From: JBKHBQ01 sp046542305
GTDB lineage: Bacteria; Bacteroidota; Bacteroidia; Bacteroidales; 4484-276
Length of the DNA: 6,132 nucleotides
Reading direction: 5' to 3'
Assembly (NCBI GenBank): GCA_046542305.1
Contig: JBKHBQ010000242.1
Location: forward strand, 1 to 6,132
This document shows positions 1 through 3,490 of the stretch, one piece after another. The notes beneath the pieces are model-generated. The model did no database searches, was not told where the DNA came from, and saw nothing but the letters and a program-made list of their open reading frames with translations. Within the stretch, counting starts at the first letter, position 1. Each line of letters starts with the position of its first letter. A program made the translations under genes and the position numbers.

Positions 1-647
1 TCCTGCATCAGGGTGGCGGTGAGCCGGAAATCGTGCAGTCCGAATGGGGTAGGCTCGGCTACCAGGATCACAAAATCCACATCGCTCACGGTGGTCACCA
101 GCGGGCAGCTTGTCCCGGGCGGCGCATCATAGATCACGATGCCGCGGTGCGGTGCCGTAAGTTTCTTCACCTGCCTGATGACCGGCGTTTGCTGCGCCAA
201 ACCTACATGAAGGTTCCCCTCTACCAAATTCTCTTCATGAAATTTGGTGAATTTCCCGATCTCAAAAGGATATTCGGTGATGGCGCCGACATTGCAGGCA
301 TGCAGGCAGGCGCCACAGGAATGACACAGATCGGCGGAAATTTCGGCGTGCCGGAGCGGCGGGATGATGGTGATGGCGTTAAACTCGCAATAATCCGTGC
401 AGGCACGGCAAAAGTTGCATTTTTGCAGATCAATTTTAGGAACCGGTTGCGTGATCGGGATGACCCGCCCGGGTACGGATGCCGGAAAAAAAAGGGCATC
501 ATTCGGTTCTTCCACGTCACAATCCACCAGGAGGGCGCCGGCATCAAGATATTTTTTGATGACATGATGCAGGTTTACCGCCACGGTGGTTTTGCCTGTA
601 CCGCCCTTGCCGCTGGCTATCGCGATCTTCTTAGGATAGTGATTCAT
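1..647 (-). CDS. MinD-superfamily P-loop ATPase with inserted 2[4Fe-4S] ferredoxin domain (5' part; C-terminus beyond window)
   Basis: 215 codons are visible from the ATG at 647, and the frame is still open at base 1. The product begins MNHYPKKIAIASGKGGTGKTT, a deviant Walker A (residues 13-20). LLVDCDVEEPN (39-49) is the Walker A'-like aspartate segment, and IVIYDAPPGTSCP (170-182) carries the Walker B aspartate and the family's PPGTSCP loop. Between them sits a bacterial ferredoxin insert with two CX2CX2CX3C motifs (Cys77/80/83/87 and Cys108/111/114/118), enough for two [4Fe-4S] clusters. This architecture matches COG1149, cytoplasmic ATPases related to Mrp/Nbp35 cluster carriers, usually near 290 residues, so roughly a quarter is missing here. 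Homologues often occur as tandem pairs; a second copy may lie beyond base 1. Neighbouring NifX-like, DUF5320 and DUF134 genes suggest a metal-cluster assembly or transfer role. No SD is visible; a TTG at 653 is a less likely start because the family begins just before the Walker A strand. Confidence 0.93.
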   Translation of the reverse strand, partial: MNHYPKKIAIASGKGGTGKTTVAVNLHHVIKKYLDAGALLVDCDVEEPNDALFFPASVPGRVIPITQPVPKIDLQKCNFCRACTDYCEFNAITIIPPLRHAEISADLCHSCGACLHACNVGAITEYPFEIGKFTKFHEENLVEGNLHVGLAQQTPVIRQVKKLTAPHRGIVIYDAPPGTSCPLVTTVSDVDFVILVAEPTPFGLHDFRLTATLMQ

Positions 648-1042
648 GGCCAAAGTGTTGCAAATATTCCTGTGATTTCAGATACGAAAAAACTTCATCG
701 TTTTAAAACCGGTATGTGAAATGGATCATCTCAATTGATGTGTTAATATCCAGTCTGTCCTAAAAAATCCCCATCGGCGCTCACCCCTCTGACTATCCTG
801 AAGGGAGAACCAGCCAACGCACTAATAGCACCGGATAATCGGTTAATGTATCAGCCACTTTATCTCCAATCGAAAATCCTCTGGTGTTATTCATTTTAAA
901 AGGCCGCCTGAATTTCCTTTTCAAGGTCAATCCGGTTGATTTTGGCACGTGAAACAACAACTTAATTTATTAGAAGCAAACGCTGAACAACCGTTCCAAC
1001 CATACAGGAAATTCAGATGCGGCCTGATGCGGGGAATATGGT
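648..1042. other. Gene-poor gap inside the minus-strand cluster
   Basis: No convincing gene is seen in about 395 nt. On the minus strand there is a 33-codon ORF (894-793, beginning MNNTRGFSIGDKVADTL) and two short stop-bounded open stretches without credible starts. None has a clear family match or SD. A 7-bp stem AACCATA/TATGGTT just after the DUF5320 stop encloses a loop of some 35 nt and lacks a U-tract, so it is a poor terminator candidate. AATATTTG at 661-668 (minus strand) is one base off the TAnnTTTG -7 element and might give the ATPase gene its own promoter with a very short leader. The stretch could be decayed coding sequence or an untranslated spacer. Confidence 0.5.
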
Positions 1043-1237
1043 TTACCACCATCCGCGGCCAAAACCTCTTCCGCCGCGTCCCCGTCCCCTTCCGAATGCA
1101 AAACCGCTTCCTCTTCCGCGCCCTCCGCGGCTCTCATCCTCTTCAGTTCTGTCTTTTGCAGGCGCATTGCACCTTCCGAGGCCTCTTCCGGTGATGGGGC
1201 CCTGTCCGTTGGGACCTGTTCTGTCGAATCCCGGCAT
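1043..1237 (-). CDS. Small Gly/Arg-rich DUF5320-family protein
   Basis: A 64-residue product starting MPGFDRTGPNGQGPITGRGLGRC. The N-terminus, with its GP.GxGPxTGRGxGxC pattern, is the hallmark of DUF5320 proteins. These are found mostly in anaerobes beside NifX-like and MinD/ferredoxin ATPase genes, and their biochemical function is unknown. After a short charged segment (DRTEEDES, residues 29-36) the C-terminal half is a low-complexity run of GR and GRG repeats ending GFGRGWW. One cysteine (Cys23) is present. Many relatives carry a Gly-rich middle followed by an acidic coiled-coil tail; that tail is absent here, so this form is short or truncated. The ATG at 1237 is chosen over the upstream in-frame ATG (1270) because the family signature begins there and a perfect AGGAGG lies 6 nt before it. 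It starts 16 nt after the NifX-like stop, so the two are probably co-transcribed. Confidence 0.82.
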   Translation of the reverse strand: MPGFDRTGPNGQGPITGRGLGRCNAPAKDRTEEDESRGGRGRGSGFAFGRGRGRGGRGFGRGWW

Positions 1238-1243
1238 TTTATA

Positions 1244-1249
1244 CCTCCT
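1244..1249 (-). promoter_or_regulatory. Strong Shine-Dalgarno (AGGAGG) deciding the DUF5320 start
   Basis: On the minus strand the sequence reads AGGAGG, then TATAAA, then ATG at 1237. The 6-nt spacing and complete anti-SD match fix the start of the DUF5320 gene. It stands out because the other genes of the window show no comparable SD. It may allow independent, high-level translation of the small protein downstream of the NifX-like gene. Confidence 0.75.
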
Positions 1250-1253
1250 TTCT

Positions 1254-1568
1254 TTATTTGATCGAATCAATTATTTCGGCAATCGTTTTCTGATCGTCGT
1301 TGTACTTCACCAGTTGGATTTCGAATTTATCGAGCAACTCCTTGGCCTTCGGGCCGAAGTCGCCTGAAATGACGCGCCCGGCATTCATCTGCAGCACCTT
1401 CTCAGCCACTTTGGTGCCGGCGCCGCCCTGCGCATCCCTAAACTCATTTTGAATAAAAGCGATGTCGCCGGTTTGGTGATCGTAGAGGCAGAAAAAAGCC
1501 GCCCTGCCAAAGCGCGGGTCCATCCTGGCTTCCGTTTCCGGACCGGTAGATGTGATCAGTGTTTTCAT
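1254..1568 (-). CDS. NifX/NafY/orange-protein-like cofactor-binding domain protein
   Basis: A 104-residue single-domain cytoplasmic protein of the dinitrogenase Fe-Mo cofactor biosynthesis family (PF02579, COG1433). Diagnostic segments are the N-terminal strand MKTLITSTG, the conserved DPRFGRA (residues 17-23), the glycine-rich GGAGTKVAEKVL, and VISGDFGPKAKELLDKFEIQLVKY, which matches the family's pattern of a glycine loop, GPKA and a final strand. Characterised relatives bind metal clusters: NifX and NafY carry FeMo-co precursors, and Desulfovibrio ORP binds a Mo-Cu-S cluster. No nif structural genes are visible, so an ORP-like or Fe-S role fits better than nitrogen fixation. Only one cysteine (Cys27) is present, as expected where cluster binding does not need a Cys motif. 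Its ATG overlaps the DUF134 stop (ATGA), which points to translational coupling. Confidence 0.92.
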   Translation of the reverse strand: MKTLITSTGPETEARMDPRFGRAAFFCLYDHQTGDIAFIQNEFRDAQGGAGTKVAEKVLQMNAGRVISGDFGPKAKELLDKFEIQLVKYNDDQKTIAEIIDSIK

Positions 1569-1984
1569 GTAGTGTGTATGTTTGGATTAATATGTTCGAT
1601 CCGATTCGATTTGCACACCGGGCAGTTTTTGTCCTGTATGGATGCCGGCATGGTAAACTGGTTGAAACAGTCGCCACAGCGAAACCAGTTTTTATCGAGC
1701 CAGGCATTGCCGTATACCGAGCGCAGCGGCTTCACTTCCACAAGTGCCCGGGCCACCTTGCGGCGGGCGCTTTCATAGATGCGTGCGAAGGTAGGGCGCG
1801 AAATGCCCATCAACACGCAGGCCTGGTGATGCGAAAGACCGTCATAATCAGTTAGCTTGATGGCCTCATATTCTTCGTAAAGCAGTTCCACTTCTCCTGA
1901 GGGCTCACCGGCATGGCCATACGGGCTGAATCCTTTGAATCCCGGGGGCTCAACAATTTTTCTCGGTTGGCGTCGTCGTGGCAT
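1565..1984 (-). CDS. DUF134 HTH DNA-binding protein with C-terminal zinc ribbon
   Basis: A 139-residue protein. Residues 1-92 match DUF134 (PF02001, COG1342): basic MPRRRQPRKI start, the PP.F..FSPYG segment, ELLYEEYEAIKLTDYDGLSHHQAC, then MGISRPTFARIYESARRKVARAL, a sigma-70 region-4-like helix-turn-helix (about 48-82). The C-terminal extension holds CGDC (Cys103/106) and CPVC (Cys121/124), a zinc-ribbon-like or rubredoxin-like CX2C-X14-CX2C pair that could bind zinc or sense metal or redox state. The likely role is transcriptional regulator of the operon it heads. The ATG at 1984 is chosen because it starts the family's basic N-terminus; the longer reading frame from 2023 would begin inside the promoter palindrome. 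Its TGA overlaps the next gene's ATG. DUF134 is poorly characterised, so DNA targets and ligand are inferred. Confidence 0.93.
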   Translation of the reverse strand: MPRRRQPRKIVEPPGFKGFSPYGHAGEPSGEVELLYEEYEAIKLTDYDGLSHHQACVLMGISRPTFARIYESARRKVARALVEVKPLRSVYGNAWLDKNWFRCGDCFNQFTMPASIQDKNCPVCKSNRIEHINPNIHTT

Positions 1985-1999
1985 AAAATAATTTTTCGA

Positions 2000-2007
2000 C
2001 AAATGTA
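2000..2007 (-). promoter_or_regulatory. Putative Bacteroidota promoter (-7 element) of the DUF134 operon
   Basis: The minus strand reads TACATTTG, a full match to TAnnTTTG. A CTTG about 21 nt upstream could serve as a degenerate -33 element. With the usual geometry transcription would start near 1996, giving a leader of roughly 12 nt before the ATG at 1984. There is no SD in that leader. Confidence 0.55.
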
Positions 2008-2025
2008 ATGAGAATATTCTCATTA
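2006..2025. promoter_or_regulatory. Perfect 20-bp palindrome, probable operator
   Basis: TAATGAGAATATTCTCATTA is a perfect dyad with its centre between 2015 and 2016. It lies in the spacer between the putative -33 and -7 elements of the DUF134 operon and overlaps the -7 box by two bases, a position suited to repression. It resembles half of a Fur-type box (TGAGAAT/ATTCTCA) but lacks the central base of the 7-1-7 layout. The binding protein could be DUF134 itself (autoregulation) or a metal or redox regulator elsewhere. Confidence 0.6.
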
Positions 2026-2096
2026 AAACAAGAAAACATACTTTTTTTTGTAATTATTCAATTTGATTGCTGAAAAGCATCATTTTAATAAAACCT

Positions 2097-2189
2097 AAGC
2101 AGTGAATACTGCGGGAATAAATCAGCGAAGCTGAAGCTTCGCCGAACGGCTATGATTACATCAGCTAATAGATTTTTTTTTAAGCGCAA
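2097..2189. repeat. Intergenic repeat family A, copy 1 (about 93 nt)
   Basis: Begins AAGCAGTGAATACTGCGGG and recurs at 2376-2468, with near-identity over the first 53 nt and weaker similarity through the T-rich tail to GCGCAA. It contains a perfect 7-bp hairpin, GCGAAGC-TGAA-GCTTCGC (2125-2142), followed by CGAACGG. The hairpin plus conserved flank suggests an extragenic repetitive element. Confidence 0.8.
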
Positions 2190-2211
2190 AAACATAAGCC
2201 TGAATTGAAAA

Positions 2212-2285
2212 CTTCGTGAATTTTTAGTGCATTCGTAATTTCGTGGCTATAGAAACTCCACAAAGGCGCTAAAACCCGAAGTAAT
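2212..2285. repeat. Imperfect inverted repeat element (family B, copy 1 within)
   Basis: The left arm (2212-2247) holds CTTCG, TTTTTAGTGC and TTCGTGGC. The right arm (2253-2285) holds CCACAAAGGCGCT, AAAAC and CGAAG, the approximate reverse complement in matching order. The right arm recurs as a direct copy at 2593-2625. The structure is like a small palindromic intergenic element; no reading frame spans it. Confidence 0.6.
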
Positions 2286-2375
2286 CACCAAGTCAGCCAA
2301 GGGTTCGCAGCTGAGGAGCTTTTTTAATTGTTTGGCCTGATTGTAGAAATGCTTTAGTTTATTCTGATGAAACAA

Positions 2376-2468
2376 AAGCACTGAATACTGCGGGAATAAA
2401 TCATCGAAGCTGAAGCTTCGCCGAACGGTCTATGATTGCATCGGTTAAAAAGATATTTTAAACGCAAG
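2376..2468. repeat. Intergenic repeat family A, copy 2 (about 93 nt)
   Basis: Second copy of the unit at 2097-2189, offset by 279-280 nt, with one inserted T after GAACGG. The hairpin is kept as CGAAGC-TGAA-GCTTCG (2405-2420); the outermost pair of copy 1 is lost here. Confidence 0.8.
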
Positions 2469-2485
2469 TAAATTTAAAGCGGATG

Positions 2486-2557
2486 CTCTGCCGAAAGGAG
2501 AAGACGCAGAGAAGCGGACCTGCCTCGACGGCAAGGCGGGTGCTTCGCCGAACGGTA
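2486..2557. repeat. Compound hairpin region with a third partial family-A motif
   Basis: CTCTGC (2486-2491) pairs with GCAGAG (2506-2511). Overlapping it, GAAGC (2511-2515) pairs with GCTTC (2542-2546) around an inner stem CCTGCCT/AGGCGGG (2519-2540, one G-U pair). The segment GCTTCGCCGAACGG at 2542-2555 is identical to the hairpin 3' arm plus flank of both family-A copies, so this is a third, diverged member or an adjacent relative. Confidence 0.65.
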
Positions 2558-2592
2558 TTTTTATAATGTAATGATGAATTCACAGTTTAAAC

Positions 2593-2625
2593 AAACGCCA
2601 CAACGGCGCTGAAACACGAAGTAAT
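2593..2625. repeat. Intergenic repeat family B, copy 2 (33 nt)
   Basis: Matches 2253-2285 at 29 of 33 positions by eye (core CCACAA.GGCGCT and CGAAGTAAT). It lies 51 nt before the sfsA start. The inverted left arm present around copy 1 is not evident here. Confidence 0.7.
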
Positions 2626-2664
2626 AATAGAGAAAGAATGCATAATCCGGGTTCCGGTTAATTG

Positions 2665-2672
2665 TATTTTTG
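2665..2672 (+). promoter_or_regulatory. Putative -7 element abutting the sfsA start codon
   Basis: TATTTTTG matches TAnnTTTG fully and ends 4 nt before the ATG at 2677. Normal geometry puts transcription start at about 2676-2677, which would make the message leaderless or nearly so. No good -33 TTTG is visible, so the assignment is tentative. Confidence 0.42.
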
Positions 2673-2676
2673 CTGC

Positions 2677-3378
2677 ATGAAATTCGACACTCCATTGGTT
2701 CCGGGGCGCCTGATCCGCCGCTATAAACGTTTTCTGGCCGATGTAATGCTGGAAAACGGCGAGGTGGTTACAGCGCACTGCACCAATTCGGGCACCATGA
2801 AAAGCTGTCTGGAAGAAGGCGCGGAGGTGATGCTGAGCCGCGCCACCGATCCGAAGCGTAAAACACGGTTTACCTGGGAAATGATCAGCATTGGAGGAAA
2901 CTGGGTGGGCATCAACACAGGAGTTCCGAACAAACTTGCTTATGAAGCGCTGAAAAACAACCGTATCATGGGGCTTCGCGGATTCACCACCATCCGGCGG
3001 GAAGTGCGGTTTGGCGACAGCCGTTTCGATCTGTATGCCGAAAAACCGGGTGAAAAATGTTTTATCGAGGTGAAGAATGTTACGCTGAAGGATGGCATTT
3101 GGGCCCGGTTTCCGGATGCGGTAACGGTGCGCGGACTGAAGCATCTCCACGGCCTCATGGAAGTGCGCCGGCTTGGCATGAGGGCGGTAATGCTATACAT
3201 CATCCAAAGATCAGATGTGGAAATCTTCGGCCCTGCGCGGGATATCGATCCAGCCTATGCAAATGCGCTGTTACTAGCTTTTTTGGAAGGCGTGGAAGTG
3301 ATACCTGTAATGGCCGGCATAACTACCGGGGAAATCATCACCGGTCGAATCATGCCCTTCGACCTGGGACAATCGTAA
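2677..3378 (+). CDS. sfsA: SfsA-family DNA-binding protein, PD-(D/E)XK fold
   Basis: A 233-residue product, almost exactly the length of E. coli SfsA. It starts MKFDTPLVPGRLIRRYKRFLADV, the family's OB-like N-terminal domain, with HCTNSGTM (residues 34-41) for the usual HCPNTGSM. The C-terminal part shows the PD-(D/E)XK nuclease-like pattern RFDLY...FIEVKNVTL (Asp118, Glu131, Lys133) and the signature FPDAVTVRGLKHL (145-157). E. coli SfsA was found as a factor that boosts maltose use when overexpressed and binds DNA; its physiological reaction is unresolved. The ATG at 2677 is preferred to the TTG at 2662, because the shorter form begins at the family start and the TTG form would overlap the putative promoter. 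There is no SD. A gap of 112 nt and a separate promoter candidate separate it from the next gene, so an operon is not evident. Confidence 0.94.
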   Translation: MKFDTPLVPGRLIRRYKRFLADVMLENGEVVTAHCTNSGTMKSCLEEGAEVMLSRATDPKRKTRFTWEMISIGGNWVGINTGVPNKLAYEALKNNRIMGLRGFTTIRREVRFGDSRFDLYAEKPGEKCFIEVKNVTLKDGIWARFPDAVTVRGLKHLHGLMEVRRLGMRAVMLYIIQRSDVEIFGPARDIDPAYANALLLAFLEGVEVIPVMAGITTGEIITGRIMPFDLGQS

Positions 3379-3466
3379 ATTTATGCAATCTGGTGCTGAT
3401 CCGCTTTACCCATCCCTCCAAAGCATTCATTTTCAACTTTTTTTAGTTTCAGTAAAATCATTTTGA

Positions 3467-3474
3467 TAGTTTTG
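3467..3474 (+). promoter_or_regulatory. Putative -7 element of the acyl-ligase fusion gene
   Basis: TAGTTTTG matches TAnnTTTG. It would start transcription near 3478, about 13 nt before the ATG at 3491. The upstream sequence is T-rich (TTTTTTTAG, TTTC at 3447-3450) and could hold a degenerate -33 element. It lies in the 112-nt AT-rich gap after sfsA, where no clear terminator hairpin is seen. Confidence 0.5.
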
Positions 3475-3490
3475 CAGTTTATATAATAAC

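Larger units (their letters stand above)
2026..2676. other. Long intergenic region with dispersed repeats
   Basis: About 650 nt between the divergently oriented DUF134 operon and sfsA carry no supportable gene. The sequence is AT-rich with stops in all frames and contains repeat units listed separately. Near 2064-2086 (plus strand) there is a weak hairpin TGCT-GAAA-AGCA, extended by TGA/TCA around a bulge and followed by TTTT. At 2309-2326 a short AGCT-gagg-AGCT followed by TTTTTT resembles a minimal terminator, but the stem is only 4 bp. Confidence 0.7.

Noticed and set aside
33..719. Plus-strand 228-codon open frame
   Set aside because: It is antisense to the MinD/ferredoxin ATPase, whose Walker and cysteine motifs are unmistakable on the minus strand; the plus translation has no recognisable domain.
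793..894. Minus-strand 33-codon ORF (MNNTRGFSIGDKVADTL...)
   Set aside because: There is a faint resemblance to short helical domains such as DUF1858, but it lacks that family's cysteine tail, has no clear SD, and is too short to support as a gene.
943..960. TGGCAC resembling a sigma-54 -24 element (plus strand)
   Set aside because: Sigma-54 control is known for the Desulfovibrio orp locus, but no TTGC -12 element follows at the right distance and the orientation points away from the operon genes.
1017..1367. Plus-strand Pro/Leu-rich open frame
   Set aside because: It is the complement of the GR-repeat of the DUF5320 gene and of the NifX-like gene; the composition bias follows from that repeat.
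2006..2025. Reading the palindrome as a classical Fur box
   Set aside because: The half-site is similar, but the dyad is gapless (7-0-7) rather than 7-1-7, and no iron-uptake gene is adjacent.
2097..2625. CRISPR array
   Set aside because: Repeats are few, unequal in spacing (279 and 340 nt) and diverged, with no regular 30-40 nt spacers and no cas genes.
2587..3150. Minus-strand 187-codon open frame
   Set aside because: It lies antisense to sfsA, whose length and motifs match the family; the minus translation shows no domain.
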